The notes beneath the pieces are model-generated. The model was not told where the DNA came from, did not search any database, and saw only the letters and a list, made by a program, of their open reading frames with translations. The position numbers were made by a program, and so were the translations under genes. From Mycobacterium sp. 4858 (lineage in GTDB: Bacteria > Actinomycetota > Actinomycetes > Mycobacteriales > Mycobacteriaceae): DNA of 64,000 nucleotides. Below, piece after piece: positions 8,882 through 16,950 of this stretch. The DNA lies in contig NZ_LT968776.1 in the NCBI RefSeq assembly GCF_900240975.1, positions 248,001 through 312,000 of the forward strand, in the 5' to 3' direction. How positions within the stretch are numbered: the first letter of the stretch is position 1; each line of letters starts with the position of its first letter.

Positions 8882-9721
8882 ATGGCTATTATTCTCGGCT
8901 TCGTGCGCGGGGCCATTCCGTCCGGGTATCGCCGTTACGTCGCCATCGGGGACAGTCAGACCGAGGGCTTGTGGGACGGCGACGACGTCGTGGGTCTCCT
9001 CGGATTCGCCGACCGGCTCGCCGTCATGCTCGATTCGCTCTACCCCGGCCTGCACTACGCCAACCTGGCGATCCGCGGCAAGCGGATCGCCGACGTCCTG
9101 TACGAACAGGTCCCGCAGGCGCTGGCGATGCAGCCGGACCTGATCACCGTGTGCGCCGGGATGAACGACGTCATTCAGCCGGGGCGCTCGTTCAGCCCCG
9201 CCCTGGCCGACCTCGAGTACGTCTACGCCGCGCTGGCCAGATCCGGCGCGACGGTGGTGACGACGACCTTTCCGAACGTCGCGCAGTTCCTCCCGCTGGG
9301 GCGGCTGGTGTCGGGGCGCCTGGCCCGCATCAACGCCGCGATCACGGCGGCGGCCGACCGCTACGGGTTCGGGCTGGTCGACCTGTACAACGCGCCGTCG
9401 ATGCGCGAACTGGACACCTGGGCGATCGACCGCGTGCACGCCTCCACCAAGGGGCACATGCTGTTCGCCGCCGCGGCCGCCGAGGCCCTGAATCTGCCTG
9501 GCAGCAACCATGATTGGGCACACGCCAGCCCCGACGCCAGGCGCCGGTCGCGCAGCAGCGGGGCTTACGAACAGCTGCGGTGGACGCAGGACAGTTTCTT
9601 CCCGTGGATCTGGCGGCGGCTGCGCGGCCTGTCGTCGGCCGACGGGCGGGAACCCAAACGACCGCGGCTGGAGAGCCTCAGCGAGCCGAGCAGACCGGCC
9701 GACGCCAACCGGAGGGTTTAG
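8882..9721 (+). CDS. SGNH/GDSL-type hydrolase
   Basis: A 279-aa protein with the SGNH blocks in order: AIGDSQTEG (nucleophile Ser, block I), a Gly in NLAIRGKRIADV, VCAGMNDV (block III Asn), and AIDRVHAS (catalytic Asp-x-x-His). No clear signal peptide, so it is probably cytoplasmic and acts as an esterase or lipase on a small acyl ester. The C-terminal ~70 residues are Arg/Ser/Pro-rich and outside the catalytic fold. A GTG at 8903 is an alternative start that begins just before the catalytic domain. Confidence 0.88.
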   Translation: MAIILGFVRGAIPSGYRRYVAIGDSQTEGLWDGDDVVGLLGFADRLAVMLDSLYPGLHYANLAIRGKRIADVLYEQVPQALAMQPDLITVCAGMNDVIQPGRSFSPALADLEYVYAALARSGATVVTTTFPNVAQFLPLGRLVSGRLARINAAITAAADRYGFGLVDLYNAPSMRELDTWAIDRVHASTKGHMLFAAAAAEALNLPGSNHDWAHASPDARRRSRSSGAYEQLRWTQDSFFPWIWRRLRGLSSADGREPKRPRLESLSEPSRPADANRRV

Positions 9722-9757
9722 GGCGCGTATCGCCGGGCGGTCAGGCATCCTGGACGC

Positions 9758-10423
9758 ATGGATGTGGAGGCTTTGCTGCACGCGATCCCGCCGCTCGCGG
9801 TCTACCTGGTGGTCGGCGGTGTGGTCGGGCTGGAGAGCCTGGGCATTCCCCTTCCCGGGGAGATCATCCTGGTCAGTGCCGCGTTGATGTCGTCGCATGA
9901 CGACTTGCCGGTCAACCCCGTCGGGGTCGGCGTCGCGGCGGTGATCGGCGCCGTGGTCGGCGACTCGATCGGCTATGCGATCGGGCGCCGGTTCGGCATG
10001 CCGCTCTTCGACCGCCTCGGCCGGCGGTTCCCCAAACATTTCGGTCCCGGACACGTCGCGTTGGCCGAAAAGTTGTTCAACCGCTGGGGAGTTCGAGCGG
10101 TCTTCTTCGGCCGCTTCATCGCGCTGCTGCGCATTTTCGCCGGGCCGCTGGCCGGCGCCCTGAAGATGCACTACCCCCGCTTCCTGACCGCCAACGTCTC
10201 GGGCGCCATCTGCTGGGCCGGCGGCACCACCGCGCTGGTGTATTACGCCGGGATGGCCGCCGAGCGCTGGATGGAGCGGTTCTCCTGGATCGCGCTCGTC
10301 ATCGCCATCGTGTTCGGGCTGATCGCCGCCTTCGCGCTGCGCGAGCGCACCTCGCGGGCCATCGCCGAACTCGAGGCCGAGCACTACCGCAAGGCGGAGA
10401 ACACCGCGGCCGACGCCGCGTGA
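9758..10423 (+). CDS. DedA-family membrane protein
   Basis: A 221-aa protein of the DedA/SNARE-associated family. It shows the early ESLGIPLPGEIIL motif, the amphipathic region with GDSIGYAIGRRFG, and the FFGRFIALLRIFAGPLAG motif with the conserved Arg residues, between about five membrane segments. Family members are proposed undecaprenyl-phosphate or phospholipid flippases. It is 36 bp downstream of the SGNH hydrolase gene and may be co-transcribed. Confidence 0.92.
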   Translation: MDVEALLHAIPPLAVYLVVGGVVGLESLGIPLPGEIILVSAALMSSHDDLPVNPVGVGVAAVIGAVVGDSIGYAIGRRFGMPLFDRLGRRFPKHFGPGHVALAEKLFNRWGVRAVFFGRFIALLRIFAGPLAGALKMHYPRFLTANVSGAICWAGGTTALVYYAGMAAERWMERFSWIALVIAIVFGLIAAFALRERTSRAIAELEAEHYRKAENTAADAA

Positions 10424-10427
10424 CAGC

Positions 10428-10445
10428 GGCGGCTAACTGGCCGCC
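10428..10445. terminator. GC-rich hairpin between convergent dedA-type and TetR genes
   Basis: A perfect 6-bp stem (GGCGGC / GCCGCC) with a 6-base loop sits at the 3' junction of two convergent genes. It lacks a clear T-tract, as is common in mycobacteria, so a terminator role is only likely. Confidence 0.35.
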
Positions 10446-11053
10446 TCGCCGACATCCTCCGGTACGACCGGCCGGTGCTCTTCGATGAGCGCGACGGCCA
10501 TCCTGCGGGCACGGAGGGCGGCGTCCCGGTCGCCGACGGCCGCCAGCACGATCGCGCCCTTCATCAGGATGTGCCAGGACGAGGCGAAATCCTCGACGTC
10601 GGTCAGCCCCGCCGCGACGGCGCGGTGCCGCACGATGTCGCGGACGTGGTCGATGTGGGTGACGCAGGCCCGTCCCGCGGGGGAATCGGGCCCGAGCTCG
10701 AGCAGCACGTTGATGAACGAGCAGCCCTCGTAGCCGTCGCGCAGCTGAATCCATTCGTGCATGACGTCGAAGATCGCCAGCAACTGTTCCTCGGGCGTCT
10801 CGCCGCGCTGCCGGGACTGCTCCTCGATCAGCCCGTGCGTCCACAGCTCCTCGCGCCGCTGCAGCACTGCCAGCACCAGGTCGTTCTTGGTGGCGAAGTG
10901 ACGGTACAACGTGGCCTTGGCGACCCCGGCCTTCTCGATGACCTCTTCGGTGCCGACAGCACGGATCCCGCGCCGGCTGAACAGGTCATATGCCGCGGTC
11001 AAGATGCGCTCACGAGCCGACGCGGCGGGCCTTCCGAGGTCGGAAGCTGTCAT
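10433..11053 (-). CDS. TetR-family transcriptional regulator
   Basis: A 206-aa regulator with an N-terminal TetR helix-turn-helix (RERILTAAYDLFSRRGIRAV ... AGVAKATLYRHFATKNDLV). The C-terminal domain is of the kind seen in TetR proteins with a C-terminal GYEGCSFINVLLELG segment. The ATG at 11053 is preferred over in-frame starts a few codons upstream. Only convergent or divergent genes are adjacent, so the regulated target is not obvious; the divergent STAS gene is 155 bp away. Confidence 0.9.
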   Translation of the reverse strand: MTASDLGRPAASARERILTAAYDLFSRRGIRAVGTEEVIEKAGVAKATLYRHFATKNDLVLAVLQRREELWTHGLIEEQSRQRGETPEEQLLAIFDVMHEWIQLRDGYEGCSFINVLLELGPDSPAGRACVTHIDHVRDIVRHRAVAAGLTDVEDFASSWHILMKGAIVLAAVGDRDAALRARRMAVALIEEHRPVVPEDVGEAAS

Positions 11054-11208
11054 AACAACCCACAACATACTCTTAGCCGGGACAGGTAGACAGACCGACC
11101 TGTCTTGTTATAGAAATGAGATTCGCACTTCCGCGAAGAGTCTGTCTTCAGAGGGCAGGACGGGCATCCATCGCAGCGTCGTAGACGCCGGTCGATTAGG
11201 AGTCCACG

Positions 11209-11646
11209 ATGTGCTCGGCCATTGCAGAACCTATGACAACTACCCACTTGATGCTGAGCACGAAGCTGGTCTACGAGCTCGGCGATCCGAACAGCACCCT
11301 GCGCGCGACCGCCGATCGCAGCGGCCCGGCGGTGCTCATCTACGCGGGCGGTGAGGTCGACGCCTGCAACGAGCACACCTGGCGCCAGCTGGTCTCCGAG
11401 GTGGCCGGCATCGTCATCGCTCCCGGCCCTTTCGTCGTCGACGTCACCGGACTCGATTTCATGGGCTGCTGCGCCTTCGCGGTGCTGGCCGACGAGGCGA
11501 AGCGCTGCAAGGAGCGTGGCATCGAATTGCGCCTGGTGAGCCGCGAACCGATCGTCGCCCGCATCGTCGACGCGTGCGGCCTGTCCGCGCTGCTGCCCAT
11601 CTACCCGACCGCCGATTCCGCCCTGGGGTCCGCGGCCCGCTGGTGA
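11209..11646 (+). CDS. STAS-domain anti-sigma factor antagonist
   Basis: A 145-aa single-domain STAS protein. The strand AVLIYAGGEVDACNEHTW is followed by FVVDVTGLDFMGCCAFAVLA, where the residue normally phosphorylated (Ser/Thr in D-x-S-x-x-G) is replaced: the motif reads TGLDFMGCCAF with Met-Gly-Cys. It may therefore not be switched by a canonical Ser kinase. An internal ATG (MTTTHLML) eight codons in is a possible start. No anti-sigma gene is adjacent. Confidence 0.8.
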   Translation: MCSAIAEPMTTTHLMLSTKLVYELGDPNSTLRATADRSGPAVLIYAGGEVDACNEHTWRQLVSEVAGIVIAPGPFVVDVTGLDFMGCCAFAVLADEAKRCKERGIELRLVSREPIVARIVDACGLSALLPIYPTADSALGSAARW

Positions 11647-11685
11647 CGGGGCGGCCCAACCCCTGATCGCCCTCCCCCGGGCCAG

Positions 11686-12768
11686 ATGAGCGACCCGCCC
11701 ACCTTCGGCGCGGAGGAGGAATTCCTCCTCGTCGACCCGCGAACCGGAGAACCGGCTCCGCGGAACGTTGACGTGGCCGCCGAGGCGGCCCGCCGTGGCG
11801 TCGAGCTGCAGCTGGAACTGAGCAGCTGCCAGGTCGAAACGACCTCCAGCGTTGTGGCAGCCAGTACCGAACTCGGCGAGGAACTGTCGCGGCTGCGGCG
11901 CACGGCGGCCCGGGCGGCCGAGGCGGTGGGGCTTCAGCTGCTCGCCGCCGGGCTACCGCCCGCCACGCCGCACGAGTTCCCCGTCACCGACACGCCCCGC
12001 TACCGGCGCATCGGCGCCGAGTACGGGATGGTCGCCCACGAGCAGGGCATCTGCGGATGCCATGTGCACGTTGCGGTTCCCGACCGCGCGGCCGCCGTCG
12101 CGGTCAGCAACTGGCTGCGGCCCTGGCTGCCGTCTTTGCTTGCGCTGTCGGCGAATTCGGCGGTGTATCGCTGCGCCGACAGCGGCTACGCGAGCTGGCG
12201 CAGCGTGCTGTGGCGGCGCTGGCCGGTAGCCGGGCCGCCGCCCTTCTTCCCGTCGCCCGACGACTACGACCGCACGGTGCGGATGCTGATCGACAGCGAA
12301 GTGATCCTGGACCAGAAGATGGTCTATTGGGACGTGCGCCCGTCGGAGAATTTCCCGACGATCGAGGTGCGGGTGGCCGACGTGCCGGCGACGGTCGCGG
12401 AGACGGTGCTGCTGGCCACCCTGGTCAGGGCGGCGGTGATGACGGCGCTCGAAGCCGATGGGCCCGGCCGGCTTCCGCCGGCGGCCCTGCGCGCGGCGTA
12501 CTGGAAGGCCGCCCACGACGGGCTCGCCGGACGCACGCTCGACCTGGTCCACGGCCGCGGGGCGGTGCCGGCGCGTGAGCAGCTGGGCGCGCTCGTGCGA
12601 CGCGTGCGGGCGGCGTTGGAGTCGCTCGGTGAGTATGACCGCGTCGTGGCCGAACTCGACCGGGTCGCCGAGCAGGGCAACGGGGCGATGCGCCAGCTGC
12701 GGGCCTGGCGTCGTCGGGGCGAGGTGATGGACGTGATCGAGGAGGCGGCCGTCGCCACGCTGAACTGA
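11686..12768 (+). CDS. Glutamate-cysteine ligase family 2 (YbdK-like carboxylate-amine ligase)
   Basis: A 360-aa protein of the GCS2 family. The start FGAEEEFLLVDPRTG carries the metal-binding Glu cluster, GICGCHVHVAVPDR is the conserved His motif, and ENFPTIEVRVADVP is the C-terminal catalytic region. Members ligate an amine to the gamma-carboxyl of glutamate with ATP. Mycobacteria lack glutathione; related genes such as egtA serve ergothioneine synthesis, but no egt genes are nearby, so the product is unknown. Confidence 0.87.
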   Translation: MSDPPTFGAEEEFLLVDPRTGEPAPRNVDVAAEAARRGVELQLELSSCQVETTSSVVAASTELGEELSRLRRTAARAAEAVGLQLLAAGLPPATPHEFPVTDTPRYRRIGAEYGMVAHEQGICGCHVHVAVPDRAAAVAVSNWLRPWLPSLLALSANSAVYRCADSGYASWRSVLWRRWPVAGPPPFFPSPDDYDRTVRMLIDSEVILDQKMVYWDVRPSENFPTIEVRVADVPATVAETVLLATLVRAAVMTALEADGPGRLPPAALRAAYWKAAHDGLAGRTLDLVHGRGAVPAREQLGALVRRVRAALESLGEYDRVVAELDRVAEQGNGAMRQLRAWRRRGEVMDVIEEAAVATLN

Positions 12769-12794
12769 ACGCTTTGTGCGGCAACCCTTTTCTG

Positions 12795-13580
12795 TCAGGC
12801 GACGGCGAGCAGTCGATACAGCCCGATCAGGCCCACCACCACGATGGTGGCGCGCAGCGCGTTGCCCGACAGCCGGCGCCCGTAGCGGGCCCCGACCAGT
12901 CCCCCGACCAGTGAGCCGGCCGCGATCAGCCCGGCGGCCGGCCAGCTGATCCGGTCGAAGGCCACCAACGTATAGGCCACCGCCGCAACCACATTCACCA
13001 CCAGCGTCATGAGGTTTTTGGCGGCGTTCATCCGCTGCACCGACTCCGGCAGCAGCGCACCCATCAGGCCGACCAGCAAGATGCCCTGCGCCGCGGTGAA
13101 GTAGCCGCCGTAGACGCCGACGGCGAACGTGCCGAGCACCAGCACGGCCATCCGGGCGGGCGTGATGTGCTCGGCCGAACGGCCCGCGGCCTCGGCCCGC
13201 CGGCTCGTCCACGCCTGGATCCGCGGCCCGGCGACCACCAGGATCAGCGCCAGGATCAACAACACCGGCACCACTTCGGCGAAGACCTTCTCCGGCAGGT
13301 GCAGCAGCAGGAATGCGCCCAGCACCGCACCGGCCAGCGACGCCGGGAGCTGCCAACGCAGCCGGTCCCACTGGCCGCCCAGCTCGGCGCGGTAACCCCA
13401 GGTGCCCGACACGCTGCCGGCTACCAGACCGGTCGCGTTGGACATGGTGGCCGTGACCGGTGGGAAGCCGAGGGCGACCAGCGTCGGGAACGTGATCAGG
13501 GTGCCGGACCCGACGAGCGCGTTGATGGCGCCGGCGCCGAACCCGGCCAAGCAGATCAGCAGCATGTGGGAAGGCGACAC
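12795..13580 (-). CDS. Sulfite exporter TauE/SafE-family membrane protein
   Basis: A 261-aa protein with about eight membrane segments and the family motifs AGFGAGAINALVGSGTLITF at the start and GYFTAAQGILLVGLMGALLP in the middle, i.e. the two repeated halves. TauE/SafE proteins move sulfur-containing or other organic anions. The start may be GTG 13580 or the ATG at 13565. It is the last gene of an apparent operon with the catalase-like and SDR genes. Confidence 0.88.
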   Translation of the reverse strand: MSPSHMLLICLAGFGAGAINALVGSGTLITFPTLVALGFPPVTATMSNATGLVAGSVSGTWGYRAELGGQWDRLRWQLPASLAGAVLGAFLLLHLPEKVFAEVVPVLLILALILVVAGPRIQAWTSRRAEAAGRSAEHITPARMAVLVLGTFAVGVYGGYFTAAQGILLVGLMGALLPESVQRMNAAKNLMTLVVNVVAAVAYTLVAFDRISWPAAGLIAAGSLVGGLVGARYGRRLSGNALRATIVVVGLIGLYRLLAVA

Positions 13581-13645
13581 TGAAGGAAAACCCTAGCCTG
13601 CCGCCGGTTTCGGCTCGCGGGCGACCGGGCGGTCCGAGGTTATGG

Positions 13646-14578
13646 TCAGGCGGGCGGGGCTTCGGCCCCGCGCTCGACGCCCGTCCGCAGCTTCACCGAC
13701 GCCGAATACGCAAGCGTCCGGAACCGCAGGACCGGATCGTCGGAGGGCTCGATGCCGTCGGTCACCCGCATCGGGTCGAACACCACGATGTCGCCGCCGT
13801 GTTCGCGCTCGGTCTCCAGGCCGGTGATCTCCACGGTGCCGACGGTCGCGATCTGGGTGCTCTGCCAGGGCGCCGACGGATCGACCGTGGAGTCGGTGGG
13901 CCCGCCGATCTGCACCCGATAGTCGAATCGCACCGGCCCGCTCGCCAGGCGCGCGTTCAGCTCGTCGGTGAGAAAGTCCGCTCCTTCGCCCTGGGCGGCC
14001 GACGCCGACAGGTAGTTCGCTGCGGCGGCCGGAACCAGGTGGTAGCGAACGAATCTGGCGCTGCCGTCGGCGGCGACCCAGCGGAACGCGTGCAAGCCGT
14101 GGTACTCGATGGTGGCATAGCTGGCCGGGATCTTGTTCGCGTCGCGCAGCACCGGCAGCGCGCCGAGCAGCCGGGGATGGGTGAGGAAGTACTTGGCCAT
14201 GCGCAGCGGCGTCGTCAGGCCGGGCCGCATCGCCTTGAGCAGATCGACGAATCCGTCCGGTGTGCTCGAGACGAACAGGCGCGCGGTCTGCGTCACGACG
14301 TCGGTGGTGGAGCCGTCGGGCAGGGTGAACTTGACCGCCATCCCGCGGATTCCCGGCACGTTGTCACGCTGTTTGGGGTTGCCGGCGCCATTGGAGAAAC
14401 GGATCAGCGCCGGGACCGTCGAACCGTCGAGATGCTTTGCGCGCGTAAGCATCGCCGCATCGGGTGTGGCGGTGAACGTGCCGCGGTAGAGCGTGCCCTT
14501 GGCGTGCAGCGCGCGGCAACCCGGCTGCGCACCGCCGGTGCCCCGAATCGCCTCGATCGCCTCGTCGGGAGTGACCAT
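13646..14578 (-). CDS. Catalase-related peroxidase (mini-catalase)
   Basis: A 310-aa haem protein of the small catalase-like group; full catalases are 480 or more residues. Visible elements: the distal His in RALHAKGTLYRG, the region NVPGIRGMAVKF with the conserved Asn-equivalent strand, and the proximal haem Tyr motif FRTLAYSASVKLR. Small catalases often act as peroxidases with organic substrates. No signal peptide. It lies 17 bp after the SDR gene on the same strand. Confidence 0.85.
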   Translation of the reverse strand: MVTPDEAIEAIRGTGGAQPGCRALHAKGTLYRGTFTATPDAAMLTRAKHLDGSTVPALIRFSNGAGNPKQRDNVPGIRGMAVKFTLPDGSTTDVVTQTARLFVSSTPDGFVDLLKAMRPGLTTPLRMAKYFLTHPRLLGALPVLRDANKIPASYATIEYHGLHAFRWVAADGSARFVRYHLVPAAAANYLSASAAQGEGADFLTDELNARLASGPVRFDYRVQIGGPTDSTVDPSAPWQSTQIATVGTVEITGLETEREHGGDIVVFDPMRVTDGIEPSDDPVLRFRTLAYSASVKLRTGVERGAEAPPA

Positions 14579-14595
14579 GCGCGAATCTTAAGGCG

Positions 14596-15384
14596 CTAGG
14601 AGGGAAAGCCGAAGAGTTTGACCACACCGTGGTCGCGGCCGGCCGTGTAGCCGCCGTCGACGGCGATCGCCTGGCCGCTGACGAACGAGGCGTCGGGCGA
14701 CAGCAGGAACGCCGCCATGGCCGCGACCTCCTCCGGCCGGCCCAGACGTTGCAGTGCGTGCTCGGCAGTGATCGATTGCAGCGGTCCCTCCATGCCGGGG
14801 AGACCGAAGACGCTTTGCGCCATCGGCGTTTCGATGAAGCCGGGGCAGATCGCGTTGGCCCGGATGCCGCTGGGGCCGTAGTCGAGCGCGATGTTCTTGG
14901 TGAGCAGCACGACGCCGCCCTTGGCCGCGTTGTAGGAGCTGCCGCCCGCGGTGCCTTCCAGGCCCTCGACGCTGGCGACGGTCACCAGCGAACCGCGTTC
15001 GCCGTCCACGCGGGGCTGCTCGATCATCCGGGCCAGCGCCGCCTTGGCGACCAGGAACGTGCCGGTGAGGTTGATCCCGATCACCCGCTCCCATTCGGCC
15101 CGGTCGAGCAGGTGGACCGGTCCGCCCCCGGCGACCCCGGCGGCGTGCAGGACGCCGTCGAGACGATCGGGCACGGCGGCCAGCACCGCGGCGACCGCGG
15201 CCTCGTCGGCCACGTCCGCGGTCACGAACGTGAACCGGGGCCCGAGGTCCGGCGCGGCGGCCAGGTCGGCGCCGACGACCGTGCCCCCCTCGGCCAGCAG
15301 CCGCCTGGCGGTCGCCAGGCCGATTCCGGATGCGGCGCCCGTCACGACGAACGTGCGTGAGCGGGCACGGTCAGGGTTCACCAC
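14596..15384 (-). CDS. SDR-family NAD(P)-dependent oxidoreductase
   Basis: A 262-aa classical SDR with [17 protein letters not shown] (cofactor binding), an active-site YNAAKGG (Tyr-x3-Lys) and CPGFIETPM. The start is taken as the tandem GTG at 15384/15381 (V-V-N-P-D-R); ATGs further upstream precede no obvious domain. It heads a likely three-gene operon with the catalase-like peroxidase and the TauE-type transporter, so it may belong to a redox or xenobiotic pathway. Confidence 0.87.
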   Translation of the reverse strand: MVNPDRARSRTFVVTGAASGIGLATARRLLAEGGTVVGADLAAAPDLGPRFTFVTADVADEAAVAAVLAAVPDRLDGVLHAAGVAGGGPVHLLDRAEWERVIGINLTGTFLVAKAALARMIEQPRVDGERGSLVTVASVEGLEGTAGGSSYNAAKGGVVLLTKNIALDYGPSGIRANAICPGFIETPMAQSVFGLPGMEGPLQSITAEHALQRLGRPEEVAAMAAFLLSPDASFVSGQAIAVDGGYTAGRDHGVVKLFGFPS

Positions 15385-15582
15385 GCTCGGTCCCCTCTGC
15401 TCGAAAAATCGTGTCAGGCCGCAGACATGTTGACACACCGGTCCGCCGCCGAAGCCGATTTCGATAACGGAGAGCTATCGGCAAATAGCGGCCCGGTCTT
15501 GGACACCATCCGCTTTCGGGGAGATCGTGGACATAGCGGGCGAGACCCACCCTTTGCCCAAACCCGCATCAGGAGCTGGCGC

Positions 15583-16164
15583 ATGAATACGTCGACACTC
15601 GAGCTACCACGACCCCGACGGGTCGGCACCGCGATGGCCGTGGCCACCGCCATGACGGCCACGATCGTCCTGAACGTCGCCGCCGAACCGTCGCCGGTGC
15701 GGCTCGCATCGGCCGAGCCGATCGCCGTTGCTCAGGGCGTTTCGATCTCTCCGGCGCCCGGCTGGACGCCCGGCCACCGCGGCCCGAACTGGCTGGCGCT
15801 CAGCAATGCCGACGGCAGCGCCCAACTGCGGGTCGCGGTCAAGCCGGCCGGCAACACGGACGTCGATGCGGTCCTGCAAGGCGACATGGATCAGTACGCA
15901 TCCTCATCCGGTCTGGGCAATATGAGGAACCTGACCGCGCTCGAGACGCAACCGCTCCAGAGCGCCAACTTCCAGCAACAAGCCTCGGTGGATTACACCG
16001 CCGATGTGCCGGCAGCAGAGGGGCGCATTCCGGTCATCGGCACCTTCACCGAACTGCTGAACACGTCCAACCAACGGTCGGTCTTCATCGACTTCAGACA
16101 GAACAACAATGCCACTCCTCAGGCCGTCGACGACGGCGGGATGATGATCCGGTCCATGGAGTGA
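15583..16164 (+). CDS. Secreted or anchored hypothetical protein
   Basis: A 193-aa protein with a positively charged start (PRPRRVGTAMA), a hydrophobic segment (about residues 15-35) and a soluble part that begins IAVAQGVSISPAPGWTPG. The order 'positive face, membrane segment, IxVxxGVSxSPAPGW' resembles mycobacterial exported proteins of the LpqN/PsbP-like fold, but I cannot assign a family. It is monocistronic, divergent from the SDR operon. Confidence 0.7.
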   Translation: MNTSTLELPRPRRVGTAMAVATAMTATIVLNVAAEPSPVRLASAEPIAVAQGVSISPAPGWTPGHRGPNWLALSNADGSAQLRVAVKPAGNTDVDAVLQGDMDQYASSSGLGNMRNLTALETQPLQSANFQQQASVDYTADVPAAEGRIPVIGTFTELLNTSNQRSVFIDFRQNNNATPQAVDDGGMMIRSME

Positions 16165-16207
16165 GCGCTGCGGCTCGCTCGTCGATGAAGCACCAACGGG
16201 AGCAGCA

Positions 16208-16798
16208 TCAGCCGAGGCTTTCCTCCCTGCCCGGTACCGACGCATCGAACGCGTTCAGCGTGACGCCGACCATCGAGAAACATCCCACCAGAAAGACGAT
16301 CTCGGCGAGGCCCTCCGCGCCAAACGCTTGTCGCGCTGCCTGGTACGTCGTCTCCGGGAGCGAGCCGCCCCGGTTCAGCGCGGCCGCCATGTCGTAGGCC
16401 GCACCCTCGTCGTCGTCGAGGTCGTGGGGGCGTTCGCCCGCGGCGATCGTCGCGATCTTGCGCTCCGCGAGACCTGCTCGCCTGGCGAAGTGCTCGTGGC
16501 CGTAGATCTCATAGCGGGCGCCGAATTTTGCGGCGGTCACCAGGATCACCAACTGATGGATGGCGTCGGGCAGCACCCTGTGTTCCCAAAGCGCCTTGTT
16601 GAACGCCCAGGCCGGCTTTCCGAACTGCGGAAAATGCAGCCAGCCGTTGAAGGGGCCGATCAGGGCGCCGTCCTCGCGGCGTGCGACGAGTCCGTCGAAG
16701 TTGCGCTCGATCACCGCCGCCATGTCGTCGTAGAGGCGCTTCTGCTCCGGGCTCAGACTGAGCGGTGGCAGCAGCGGCAGACGCGTCGTCTCGGGCAT
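16208..16798 (-). CDS. Carboxymuconolactone decarboxylase/AhpD-like protein
   Basis: A 196-aa all-helical protein. The pattern FNGWLHFPQFGKPAWAFNKA, then RVLPDAIHQLVILVTAAKF and YEIYGHEHFARRAGL matches AhpD-like proteins, but the usual CxxC redox pair before the His is absent (EIYGHEHFA), so it is not a classical peroxidase partner. It may be a decarboxylase or lactonase. The gene is divergent from the acyl-CoA ligase gene and could share its regulation. Confidence 0.8.
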   Translation of the reverse strand: MPETTRLPLLPPLSLSPEQKRLYDDMAAVIERNFDGLVARREDGALIGPFNGWLHFPQFGKPAWAFNKALWEHRVLPDAIHQLVILVTAAKFGARYEIYGHEHFARRAGLAERKIATIAAGERPHDLDDDEGAAYDMAAALNRGGSLPETTYQAARQAFGAEGLAEIVFLVGCFSMVGVTLNAFDASVPGREESLG

Positions 16799-16950
16799 AG
16801 CCTGATCGTGCGCCGACGCCGGTGCGCGCGCCAGGACTTGTTGGTGATCACTGGTAGGCGGAGGCTCCCAGTCAAACGGAGGGCCGACGTGGCGAGCGCG
16901 GACGTGACCGCGTATCACATAGTGGAGCGAATCGAACTCGGAGGGGTTTC

